The translations under genes and the position numbers were made by a program. A DNA stretch of 64,000 bases, from the NCBI GenBank assembly GCA_003416985.1, contig QVIN01000006.1, positions 248,001 to 312,000 of the forward strand. The letters run 5' to 3'. Origin of the DNA: Duganella sp. BJB480. GTDB taxonomy: Bacteria > Pseudomonadota > Gammaproteobacteria > Burkholderiales > Burkholderiaceae_D. Shown in pieces: positions 1 through 10,611 of this stretch. How positions within the stretch are numbered: position 1 is the stretch's first letter; every line of letters begins with the position of its first letter. The notes under the pieces were generated by a model. It did no database searches and was not told the DNA's origin. It saw only the letters and a program-made list of their open reading frames with translations.

Positions 1-187
1 CTGGGGCGAGGGCGCCGAGCTGCGTCGTCCACTGGGCCTGGCCATCTTCGGCGGCTTGATCGTCAGCCAGATGCTGACGCTGTTCACCACGCCGGTGATC
101 TACCTCGGCTTCGACAGCCTGGCGCGCCGCTTCGGCGGCGGCAAGCCCGCGCAGCCGCCGGCCTCCGTTGAAGGTGGTGCGCTGTGA
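1..187 (+). CDS. RND efflux permease, C-terminal end (MdtB-like), partial
   Basis: The window opens inside an RND pump gene. Reading from base 2, the last 61 codons contain the conserved end of transmembrane helix 12 (GLIVSQMLTLFTTPVIYL), followed by a short polar Gly/Pro tail. The TGA stop (185-187) overlaps the GTG start of the next RND gene at 184, which is typical of the translationally coupled mdtB-mdtC pair of the MdtABC multidrug/bile-salt pump. RND inner-membrane subunits use the proton-motive force to export drugs through an outer-membrane channel. Only the extreme C-terminus is visible, so MdtB identity rests mainly on position before an MdtC-like gene. Confidence 0.85.
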   Translation, partial: WGEGAELRRPLGLAIFGGLIVSQMLTLFTTPVIYLGFDSLARRFGGGKPAQPPASVEGGAL

Positions 188-3100
188 ACCTGTCGTCGCC
201 CTTCGTCAAGCGTCCGATCGCCACCGTCCTGTTGACGTGCGGCCTGGCGCTGGCCGGCATCGGCGCGTTCTTCGTGCTGCCGGTGGCGCCGCTGCCGCAG
301 GTGGACTTCCCGGTCATCTCGGTCAATGCCAACCTGCCGGGCGCCAGCCCTGCCACCATGGCCACCAGCGTCTCCACGCCGCTGGAGCGCCACCTGGGCG
401 TGATCGCCGGCGTCAACGAGATGACGTCGCAATCGAACACCGGCTCCTCCAGCGTGACCTTGCAGTTCGACTTGAACCGCAACGTGGACTCGGTCGCGCG
501 CGAGGTGCAGGCGGCCATCAACGCCAGCCGCGTCGACCTGCCTGCCTCCCTGCGCAGCAACCCGACCTACCGCAAGGCCAACACCTCCGGCATCCCGGTG
601 ATGATCCTGGCGCTGACGTCGGAAACCCGCACGCCGGGCCAGATCTTCGACGCCGTCTCCAACACCGTGCTGCAACGCCTGTCGCAGGTGACCGGCGTGG
701 GCGACGTGGAATTGGGCGGCAGCTCGCTGCCGGCGGTGCGCGTCGAACTCAATCCGTATGCGCTGAACCGCTACGGCGTGTCGGCGGAGGACGTGCGCGC
801 GGCCATCCAGGCTACCAACGCCAATCGTCCGCGCGGCGCCTTGCAGGGCAATGGTCGCCGCCTGCAGATCTATACCGAGTCGGCCCACGCCAGCGGCGGG
901 CGCTCCGCCGCCGACTACCGCAACCTGGTGGTCGGCTGGCGCAACGACAGCGCGATCCGGTTGCAGGACGTGGCGCAGGTGGTCGACGGCGTCGAGGACA
1001 ACAACAACCTTGGCCTGTTCAACGGCAAGCCGGCGATCATCGTCATCCTGCGTTCGCAGGCCGGCGCCAACGTCATCGAAACCGTCAACAGCGTGCGCGC
1101 GCAGCTGCCGCAGTTGCAGGCGCAGTTGCCGTCCGACGTCAAGATCGACGTCGCCAGCGACAGCACCAATTCGATCCGCTCGTCGCTGCACGAGATCGAG
1201 ATCACGCTGATTATTTCGATCCTGCTGGTGGTGCTGGTGGTGAGCGCCTTCCTGCGCAGCGTGCGCGCCACCATCGTGCCGGCGGTGGCGACCATCGTCT
1301 CGCTGCTGGGCACCTTCGGCGCCATGTACCTGCTGGGCTTCAGCCTGAACAACCTGTCGTTGATGGCGCTGACGGTGGCCACCGGCTTCGTGGTCGACGA
1401 CGCCATCGTGGTCCTGGAAAACACCACCCGCCACATCGAGGCCGGCATGGACCGCTTCGAGGCGGCGCTGCTGGGCGCGCGCGAGGTGGGCTTCACCGTG
1501 CTGTCGATCAGCCTTTCGCTGATCGCCGTGTTCATTCCGCTGCTGTTCATGGGTGGGCAGTTCGGCGCGCTGTTCAAGGAGTTCGCCGTCACGCTGTCGG
1601 CGGCGGTGATGATTTCGCTGGTGGTCTCGCTGACCACCACGCCGATGATGTGCGCCTGGCTGCTCAAGCCCGGCCACACGCACGCCAAGCCGCCGGGCCG
1701 CATCGCCCGGTTCTTCGAGCGCGGTTTCGATTTCATCCTCAAGGGCTACGAGCATAGCCTGGACTGGGCGCTGTCGAGCGTCTGGCTGGTGATGCTGAGC
1801 CTTGTGTTCGTGATCGGCCTGAATTTCTACCTGTTCGCGGCGATACCCAAGGGCGGCTTCCCGCAGCAGGACACGGGCCAGATCAACGGCGGCATCCGCG
1901 CCGACCAGAGCATCTCGTTCCAGGCCATGCAGGGCAAGCTGCGCCAGCTGGTCAACATCATCAAGGACGATCCCGATGTCGCCACGGTGGTGGGCTTCAC
2001 CGGCGGCCGGCGCGCGGGCGGTGGCTTCATGTTCATCAACCTGAAGCCGGCCAACCAGCGCACGGTGGCGGGGCAGGCGGTGATCGCGCGGCTGCGTCCC
2101 AAGCTGGCCAGGGTGACGGGCGTGAGCCTGTTCCTGAGCCCCGTGCAGGATCTGCGGGCCGGCGGGCGGCAGGCCAACTCCAACTACCAGTACACGCTCA
2201 AGAGCGACAACCAGGCCGATTTGAAGAAGTGGGCCAGCCGTCTCGCCGATGCGATGAAGGGACAGAAGGCATTGACCGACGTCGATACCGACCAGGCGGA
2301 CAATGGCGTCGAGACCTTCGTCACCATCGACAAGAACAGCGCCTCGCGCCTCGGCCTGTCGGCGCGCGATGTGGATAATGCCTTGTACGACAGCTTCGGC
2401 CAGCGCCAGGTGGCGACCATCTACGGTGAGTTGAACCAGTATCACGTGATCATGGAAGTGCCGCGCGAGTTCGCCAAGAGCCCGGCGGCGCTGAACGATG
2501 TGCATGTGCCGTCGAAAGGCCTGCCCGCGCCGAGCGCCAGCAATCCCAATGGCGCGCCGGTGGCGCTGACGGTGGTCGCGACGGGCAGCGGTACCGGCAC
2601 GAGCGGCACGAGCACCAGCACGGCCAGCGCCACGCCGGCCAATGTCGCCGCGCCGGCGGTCAAGGATGCGTCGTCCGGTTCCGCGTTGAGCACCAAGGCC
2701 ACCACCATGGTGCCGCTGTCGGCGCTGGCCAGCTTCGCCGAGAGCTCGGCGCCGACGTCGATCAACCACCAGGACGGCGAACTGGCGACCACCATCGCCT
2801 TCAACCTGCAGCCGGGCACCAGCCTGTCCGATGCGGCGGAGCAGATCAAGGCGGCCGAAGCGGAAATCGGCATGCCGAACAATGTGCGCGGCAGCTTCCA
2901 GGGTTCGGCCAAGGCCGCGCAGGACAGCAACAAGTCGCTGCCGCTGCTGATCCTGGCCGCCATCGTGGTGATCTACATCGTGCTGGGCATCCTGTACGAA
3001 AGCCTGGTGCACCCAATCACCGTGCTCACCACGCTGCCGTCGGCGGGCGTAGGCGCGGTGCTGGCGCTGTTGATCTTCAAGATGGAGTTCTCGACGATTT

Positions 3101-3483
3101 CGCTGATCGGCATCTTCCTGCTGATCGGTATCGTCAAGAAGAACGCCATCCTGATCATCGACTTCGCGCTGGAGGCGGAACGCTCGCGCGGCCTGACGCC
3201 GGTGCAGGCGGTGCGCGAAGCCTGCCTGCTGCGCTTCCGCCCGATCCTGATGACCACACTGGCCGCCGCGCTGGGCGCGCTGCCGCTGGCGATCGGCTTC
3301 GGCGAAGGCTCCGAGCTGCGCCAGCCTTTGGGTGTGGCCATCATCGGCGGCTTGATCGCCAGCCAGGTATTGACGCTGCTGACCACACCGGTGGTCTACA
3401 TCCTGATGGACAAGCTGCGCCGCCGCAGCGCGTCCGAACAACATTTAAGCCGCATCCACAGCGAAGCGCCGGGAACACCATGA
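184..3483 (+). CDS. mdtC: RND multidrug efflux permease, MdtC-like
   Basis: The 1099-residue protein begins with the typical short cytoplasmic start and first helix of RND pumps (FVKRPIATVLLT). The TM4 proton-relay segment (GFVVDDAIVVLEN) is intact, as are the second-half helices, including GIVKKNAILIIDF and the closing TTPVVYILMD. It is the HAE-1 inner-membrane pump, predicted to form a heterotrimer with the MdtB-like protein upstream. Typical MdtC proteins are about 1025 residues. The excess is mostly a Ser/Thr/Ala/Gly-rich, low-complexity stretch at about residues 778-840, in the second periplasmic porter/docking region. The start is GTG, overlapping the upstream stop, and the ATG of the outer-membrane factor overlaps this gene's stop (ATGA at 3480-3483). 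The three genes therefore form one operon. Confidence 0.92.
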   Translation: MNLSSPFVKRPIATVLLTCGLALAGIGAFFVLPVAPLPQVDFPVISVNANLPGASPATMATSVSTPLERHLGVIAGVNEMTSQSNTGSSSVTLQFDLNRNVDSVAREVQAAINASRVDLPASLRSNPTYRKANTSGIPVMILALTSETRTPGQIFDAVSNTVLQRLSQVTGVGDVELGGSSLPAVRVELNPYALNRYGVSAEDVRAAIQATNANRPRGALQGNGRRLQIYTESAHASGGRSAADYRNLVVGWRNDSAIRLQDVAQVVDGVEDNNNLGLFNGKPAIIVILRSQAGANVIETVNSVRAQLPQLQAQLPSDVKIDVASDSTNSIRSSLHEIEITLIISILLVVLVVSAFLRSVRATIVPAVATIVSLLGTFGAMYLLGFSLNNLSLMALTVATGFVVDDAIVVLENTTRHIEAGMDRFEAALLGAREVGFTVLSISLSLIAVFIPLLFMGGQFGALFKEFAVTLSAAVMISLVVSLTTTPMMCAWLLKPGHTHAKPPGRIARFFERGFDFILKGYEHSLDWALSSVWLVMLSLVFVIGLNFYLFAAIPKGGFPQQDTGQINGGIRADQSISFQAMQGKLRQLVNIIKDDPDVATVVGFTGGRRAGGGFMFINLKPANQRTVAGQAVIARLRPKLARVTGVSLFLSPVQDLRAGGRQANSNYQYTLKSDNQADLKKWASRLADAMKGQKALTDVDTDQADNGVETFVTIDKNSASRLGLSARDVDNALYDSFGQRQVATIYGELNQYHVIMEVPREFAKSPAALNDVHVPSKGLPAPSASNPNGAPVALTVVATGSGTGTSGTSTSTASATPANVAAPAVKDASSGSALSTKATTMVPLSALASFAESSAPTSINHQDGELATTIAFNLQPGTSLSDAAEQIKAAEAEIGMPNNVRGSFQGSAKAAQDSNKSLPLLILAAIVVIYIVLGILYESLVHPITVLTTLPSAGVGAVLALLIFKMEFSTISLIGIFLLIGIVKKNAILIIDFALEAERSRGLTPVQAVREACLLRFRPILMTTLAAALGALPLAIGFGEGSELRQPLGVAIIGGLIASQVLTLLTTPVVYILMDKLRRRSASEQHLSRIHSEAPGTP

Positions 3484-4907
3484 ACAAAACCGCACCATCC
3501 CTCCGTTATCCCTTGATCGCGCTGGCCGCCTTGCTGGCCAGCGGATGCGCGGTCGGCCCGGCTTACCAGTTGCCTTCGACGCCGCAGCCGTCGGCCTACA
3601 AGGAAACCGCCAGCGAGGCCGAGAAAGTGGCCGCCGGCTGGACCGCCGCCGCGCCGGCCGACGCGCTGGAACGCGGCCCGTGGTGGCAGCTGTTCGGCGA
3701 TCCGCTGCTGAACCAGATGGCCGACAGCATCGAGGTCTCGAACCAGAACGTCGCCGCCGCCGTGGCCAACTACGCGCAGGCGCGGGCGCTGGTGGAGCAG
3801 CAGCGCGCCTCGTTGTTCCCGTCCGCGACGCTCAACGGCAGCGCCAACCGCTCCGGCGGAGGCGGCAACACGCCGACCGCCAACCAGTACCGCGCCAACA
3901 TCGGCGCCAGCTGGGAGCCGGACGTGTGGGGCAAGCTGCGCGCCGGCGCCAACAACGCCAACGCCAGCATGCAGGCCAGCGCCGCCGAACTGGCCGCCGC
4001 GCGCTTGTCGGCGCAGGGCGAGCTGGCCACCAACTACTTCTCGCTGCGCCAGACCGACGCGCAGAAGGCGCTGCTGGACGCCACCACCGAAGGCTACGAG
4101 CGCGTGCTGCAGATCACGCAGAACCGTTTCGACGCCGGCATCGCCGCCAAGTCGGACCTGCTGCAGGCGCAGACCCAGCTGGCCAACGCCCGCATCGACC
4201 AGGTCACGCTGACGCGCCAGCGCGCCACGCTGGAACATGCGATCGCGGTCCTGCTGGGCAAGGCTGCCAGCGATTTCAGCCTGCCGCCGGCGCCGTGGAA
4301 GGTGGTGGTGCCCGATGTGCCTACCGGCGTGCCGTCGACGCTGTTGCAGCGGCGCCCGGACATCGCCGCCGCCGAGCGCCGCGTGGCCGCCGCCAATGAG
4401 CAGATCGGCGTGGCGCGCAGCGCCTACTTCCCGAGCCTGAACCTGACCGGCTCCTTCGGCTACGGCTCCAGCTCCACCGGCGGCTTGTTCAACGCCTCCA
4501 ACAACCTGTGGTCGCTGGGCCTGTCGGCGGCGCAGACCTTGTTCGACGCCGGCGCCACCAAGGCCCGCGTCAGCGGCGCCGTGGCGCAGCGCGACGCGGC
4601 CATCGCCCAGTACCGGCAGACGGTGCTGGCCGCGTTCGCGGACGTGGAGAACCAGCTGGCCGCGACCCGCGCGCTGGCCCAGCAGCAGGATCTGCGCAAG
4701 ATCGCCTCCGAGGCGGCGGACCAGGTCGAGGCGCAGATGCTCAACCGCTACCGCGCCGGCCAGGTCGGCTACAGCGACGTGGTGACGGCGCAGAACACCG
4801 CGCTGGCCGCGCGCCGCGCCCTGGTGCAGTCGCAGGCCGACCGCCAGACCACGGCGGTGGCGCTGATCCAGTCGCTGGGCGGCGGCTGGCATGCCGCTAG
4901 CGATTAG
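3480..4907 (+). CDS. Outer-membrane efflux lipoprotein, NodT/OprM family
   Basis: This 475-residue outer-membrane factor is the exit duct of the RND pump. It has a lipoprotein signal ending in LLASGC with acylated Cys, then the GPAY..P start typical of the NodT family. Two OEP repeats follow, with the usual long helical hairpins (for example AQARALVEQQRASLFPS and RNRF/QTQLANARIDQ segments) and the LLQRRPDIAAAERR signature between them. The start overlaps the mdtC-like stop by four bases, so translation is probably coupled. The membrane-fusion protein (MdtA) must lie upstream of the window. TolC-family function is known for the family; the substrate is not deducible. Confidence 0.92.
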   Translation: MNKTAPSLRYPLIALAALLASGCAVGPAYQLPSTPQPSAYKETASEAEKVAAGWTAAAPADALERGPWWQLFGDPLLNQMADSIEVSNQNVAAAVANYAQARALVEQQRASLFPSATLNGSANRSGGGGNTPTANQYRANIGASWEPDVWGKLRAGANNANASMQASAAELAAARLSAQGELATNYFSLRQTDAQKALLDATTEGYERVLQITQNRFDAGIAAKSDLLQAQTQLANARIDQVTLTRQRATLEHAIAVLLGKAASDFSLPPAPWKVVVPDVPTGVPSTLLQRRPDIAAAERRVAAANEQIGVARSAYFPSLNLTGSFGYGSSSTGGLFNASNNLWSLGLSAAQTLFDAGATKARVSGAVAQRDAAIAQYRQTVLAAFADVENQLAATRALAQQQDLRKIASEAADQVEAQMLNRYRAGQVGYSDVVTAQNTALAARRALVQSQADRQTTAVALIQSLGGGWHAASD

Positions 4908-4933
4908 GCTGTTGTAAGGCGTGGCGCGTGCGC

Positions 4934-4962
4934 TTGGTTTTTGGGGGGCGTGTTTGTATAAT
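4934..4962 (+). promoter_or_regulatory. Sigma-70-type promoter for the CheB-CheR-PAS gene
   Basis: A perfect -10 hexamer TATAAT (4957-4962) lies 17 bases after TTGGTT (4934-4939), a partial match to the -35 consensus. The stretch lies in the only AT-rich gap between the efflux operon and the next gene and would give a leader of about 80 bases. Confidence 0.55.
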
Positions 4963-5046
4963 CATCTGGCAAGATGTAAACAAACACCACTTTTCCGAGA
5001 CACCTGAGCGCCGGTGCAGGGTTCTTCCGGCGGTGACCATGCCACG

Positions 5047-7626
<2,580 letters not shown>

Positions 7627-7627
7627 C

Positions 7628-9373
7628 ATGAAAAAGCGCCAGCGTCCCGAACTCGATCCAGTGCAGTTGCGCCAGATAGCGGAGTTGACGGTGCGGGCGC
7701 TGCCCAATGTGCGGCCACCGGCGGCCGGCGCGGGCATCGATGAGCTCAAGCAGTGGCACGAGCTGCAGGTCAGCCAGATCGAGCTCGATATGCAGAACAT
7801 GGCGTTGGCCGAGCTGCAGGTGGAGCGCGACCAGGCCGAGGCGGGGCGCGACAGCTACGCCGAGTTGTACGACCAGGCGCCGGCCGGCTACCTGTCGCTG
7901 GACGCGGACGGCCGCATCACCCGCGCCAACCAGGCCGCCGCCGTGCTGCTGGCGCGCGCGCTGGACGACTTGCCGGGGCGCGGCTTCGAGCAGTTCGTGG
8001 CGCCGCAGGCGCAGGCCACGCTGCGCGCCTTCCTGCACGAGCTGCTCGCCAGCGGCGGGCGCGCGGTGCTGGAGGTGCCGCTGTTCGACCGGCGCACGCG
8101 CCCGGCGTCGCCGGGGCTGCGCCAGGTGCGGATCGAGGCCAATATGGACCCGGTGGCCCGCACCTGCCGCATGATCCTGACCGATATCGGCACCGAGGAC
8201 GTGCGCGAGGATGCGCGCCGGCGCGCCTTCCAGGTCCTCGACAGCATCGACGAGGCGGTGCTGGTGTGCGACGCCGCGCAGAACATCGTCTTCGTCAATC
8301 CGGCCTTCACCAAGCTGACCGGCTACGCGGTGGAGGAGGCGCTGGGCCGCAATCCGCGCTTCCTGGGTCGCCCCGGCGCCCATCCGGCCGGCTACCACGC
8401 CGAGGCGATGCGCTGCCTGCGCAGCTACGGCCGCTGGCAGGGCGAGGTGTACAACCGGCGGCGCGAAGGAACGCCTTTCGTGGCCTCGATGTCGCTGACG
8501 GTGGTGCGCGACGACGATGGCACCATCAGCCATTACATCGGCGTGTTCTCCGATGTCACAGCGCGCCAGCAGGCCGAGGCCGCGCTGCTCAAACTGTCGC
8601 GCGAGCTCGATGCGCGGGTGGCCGAGCGCACCGCCGAACTGACCGAGGCCAATCGCCTGCTGATGCTGGAAGTGGTGGAGCGCAAGCGCACCGAGGCCGC
8701 GCTGCACGAATCGCGCGAGCAGCTGCGCAAGCTGGCGGAGCACCTGGAGACGGTCAAGGAGAGCGAGCGCACCCGCATCGCCCGCGACATCCACGACGAG
8801 CTGGGACAGAACCTGATGGCGCTGCGCATCGACATCTCCATGCTGGCGGCGCGCACCAGCGAGCGCCATGCGCGCCTGCACCGGCGCGTGGACGCGGTGC
8901 TGGAGAATGTGGACACCACCATCAGCAGCGTGCGCGGCATCATGAACGAGCTGCGGCCGGCGGTGCTGGACCTGGGCTTGCAGGCGGCGCTGGAGTGGCA
9001 GGTGGGCGAGTTCCGCAAACGCAGCGGCCTCGATTGCACGCTGGCGCTGCCGGACGACGCGGTGTGCGCCGCGATCGCGCCGGCCATGCAGATCGTGTTG
9101 TTCCGCAGCCTGCAGGAGGCGCTGAGCAATGTGCGGCGCCACGCCAGCGCCACCCGCGTCGACGTGCGGCTGGAGCGGCGCGACGGGCGGCTGCGCTTCA
9201 GCGTCGGCGACAACGGCGTCGGCATTCCGCCGCAGCACCGGGCCAAGAGCGAGTCCTTCGGCTTGATCGGCATGGCGCAGCGCGTGGAATCGTTGGGCGG
9301 GCGCTTCGATATCGGCCAGTACGCGCCGGGGCGCGGCTGCATGCTGACGATGGATTTCGCGTTCCCGGCCTGA
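7628..9373 (+). CDS. Cytosolic PAS-PAS sensor histidine kinase, NarL-type HisKA_3 family
   Basis: This 581-residue kinase has no transmembrane segment. Residues 1-70 are helical, followed by PAS domains at about 73-190 and 200-315 (second ending GVFSDVTARQ) and a coiled coil. The HisKA_3 dimerisation box has its phospho-acceptor at His389 in ARDIHDELGQNL. The HATPase_c domain has the N box (QEALSNVRRHA) and G boxes (GDNGVGIPP, FGLIGMAQR). HisKA_3 kinases normally phosphorylate NarL/LuxR-type response regulators, but no regulator gene follows. It starts one base after the CheB-CheR-PAS stop, implying both work in one pathway, with the PAS domains as likely redox or ligand sensors. The signal is unknown. 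Confidence 0.92.
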   Translation: MKKRQRPELDPVQLRQIAELTVRALPNVRPPAAGAGIDELKQWHELQVSQIELDMQNMALAELQVERDQAEAGRDSYAELYDQAPAGYLSLDADGRITRANQAAAVLLARALDDLPGRGFEQFVAPQAQATLRAFLHELLASGGRAVLEVPLFDRRTRPASPGLRQVRIEANMDPVARTCRMILTDIGTEDVREDARRRAFQVLDSIDEAVLVCDAAQNIVFVNPAFTKLTGYAVEEALGRNPRFLGRPGAHPAGYHAEAMRCLRSYGRWQGEVYNRRREGTPFVASMSLTVVRDDDGTISHYIGVFSDVTARQQAEAALLKLSRELDARVAERTAELTEANRLLMLEVVERKRTEAALHESREQLRKLAEHLETVKESERTRIARDIHDELGQNLMALRIDISMLAARTSERHARLHRRVDAVLENVDTTISSVRGIMNELRPAVLDLGLQAALEWQVGEFRKRSGLDCTLALPDDAVCAAIAPAMQIVLFRSLQEALSNVRRHASATRVDVRLERRDGRLRFSVGDNGVGIPPQHRAKSESFGLIGMAQRVESLGGRFDIGQYAPGRGCMLTMDFAFPA

Positions 9374-9589
9374 GTGCCGCCACGGGCGCCGCATCAGATG
9401 GCGGACGTGGATGCCGTGACAATGTGAGGATTTTGTACTCATACAAGCTGTTATGCTGAATTTTCCCTGGTTCGGTTCGGCCAGCAACCGCTGTGCATCA
9501 GCCCATGGATTTAGTCATTCAGAGGTTCGATCTCAAAACTTATTTTTCAATCGAAAACACTAATATCTTCGATATATTGGGGCTTGACT

Positions 9590-10405
9590 ATGCGGATTCT
9601 GGCGGATTACGGCATTGGAATAGAGGTCGGTACGGAATACGATGAAGGCATGAATGATGTTCCTGTTCTCAGTGGATTTTATGCGCTCGTATTGGTGGAT
9701 TTAAAGGAGATAGAGCGGAATCGGACCGGAAAATTACTTCTTGAAATGATAGCTGCACAGGTAAAGCTAGGAAGGGAAATTACGATCGGTGAACAGAGAA
9801 ATGCGGGAAATAAAATCGCAAGAATAAATAGAGCCGCGATATGTGTTAGACCACCGCAGCCCACCTCCACGACTTCTTCTTCATCTTCGTCGTCTTCTTC
9901 TACTGTAGCCAGTATTGGCACATCCAGTACCGCCCCACTTGGTTCCAACATTTCGGATTCGAAAGCGGAGGCCAGCGGCGCGAGCATCGTCCTTTCAGAA
10001 GAAAGATTGAAGATGCTCAGCGCGGTAACGCAAAAAGCGCGGGAAACGGCCGCTTTGGAACCGATTTATAGTGAAGGGCATTGTTATGCTGATGCAGAAG
10101 ACGTAACTATTGGGATGGGTCTGTATTCGGACCGCAGTACCAAAGTCAGGGTTGATTACGATCCCACGATTAGACGTTACAAAGACGGCTCGCCATCCTG
10201 GATCGTTTTGGCTCATGAGCTGATTCATGCCGTTCATCGCTTTCATGGCACCCGTAAGCCGAAAGACAAAACGATGGCATACCAGAACAAAATGGTCGAG
10301 GTGGAAGAATTGGAGACAGTCGGACTAGGTCAATTTTCGTTTAAATCAATTACCGAAAATGCTATACGCGCGGACGCCAGTTTGCCGCTTCGTCTTCAAT
10401 ATTGA
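9590..10405 (+). CDS. Putative M91-family zinc metallopeptidase (NleD/HopH1-like effector domain)
   Basis: The 271-residue product has no signal peptide. Its core is a zincin motif HELIHAVHRFHG (about residues 205-216), followed by EELETVGLGQ and ITENAIRADASLPLR. This arrangement matches the M91 effector peptidases (NleD of enteropathogens, HopH1 of Pseudomonas syringae), which cleave host MAP kinases. The first 75 residues resemble the N-terminal part of the same domain (TGKLLLEMIA). A run of nine serines (about residues 99-107) interrupts it. Codon use is clearly AT-richer than the flanking genes, suggesting acquisition by transfer. An in-frame TTG at 9584 is an alternative start. No secretion apparatus or immunity gene is adjacent, so whether it is an effector, toxin or cytoplasmic protease is open. 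Confidence 0.72.
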   Translation: MRILADYGIGIEVGTEYDEGMNDVPVLSGFYALVLVDLKEIERNRTGKLLLEMIAAQVKLGREITIGEQRNAGNKIARINRAAICVRPPQPTSTTSSSSSSSSSTVASIGTSSTAPLGSNISDSKAEASGASIVLSEERLKMLSAVTQKARETAALEPIYSEGHCYADAEDVTIGMGLYSDRSTKVRVDYDPTIRRYKDGSPSWIVLAHELIHAVHRFHGTRKPKDKTMAYQNKMVEVEELETVGLGQFSFKSITENAIRADASLPLRLQY

Positions 10406-10552
10406 ATCTGAACTATCGATTAACAAATGCGTGCGAAATACGTGCTACCCACGCGGCGCCGGGCAAGTTTCGGCCTATGTGGTCCCGCTTCCGCGAGGAC
10501 GACGCGCTGATTCGATGCGCCCTCGGGTCAAGGCCCGGCCACTACAAAAGCA

Positions 10553-10581
10553 TTTTCAGCTATCCGCAGAAGGAATATACT
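10553..10581 (+). promoter_or_regulatory. Sigma-70-type promoter of the S46 peptidase operon
   Basis: TTTTCA (10553-10558) and TATACT (10576-10581) are 17 bases apart and lie just upstream of the chosen start at 10612. The position argues against the longer open frame that begins at 10402. The rest of 10406-10611 shows no coding signal. Confidence 0.5.
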
Positions 10582-10611
10582 GCCGCCAGAACTCAAACTG
10601 GGGTGTATATC

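Noticed and set aside
100..3444. 1114-residue open frame antisense to the RND pump
   Set aside because: Arg/Gln/Ala-rich composition without any domain, opposite a clear RND gene; a high-GC codon shadow.
10402..10611. 70-residue N-terminal extension of the S46 peptidase
   Set aside because: It precedes the promoter, has no family similarity and would hide the signal peptide that begins at 10612.
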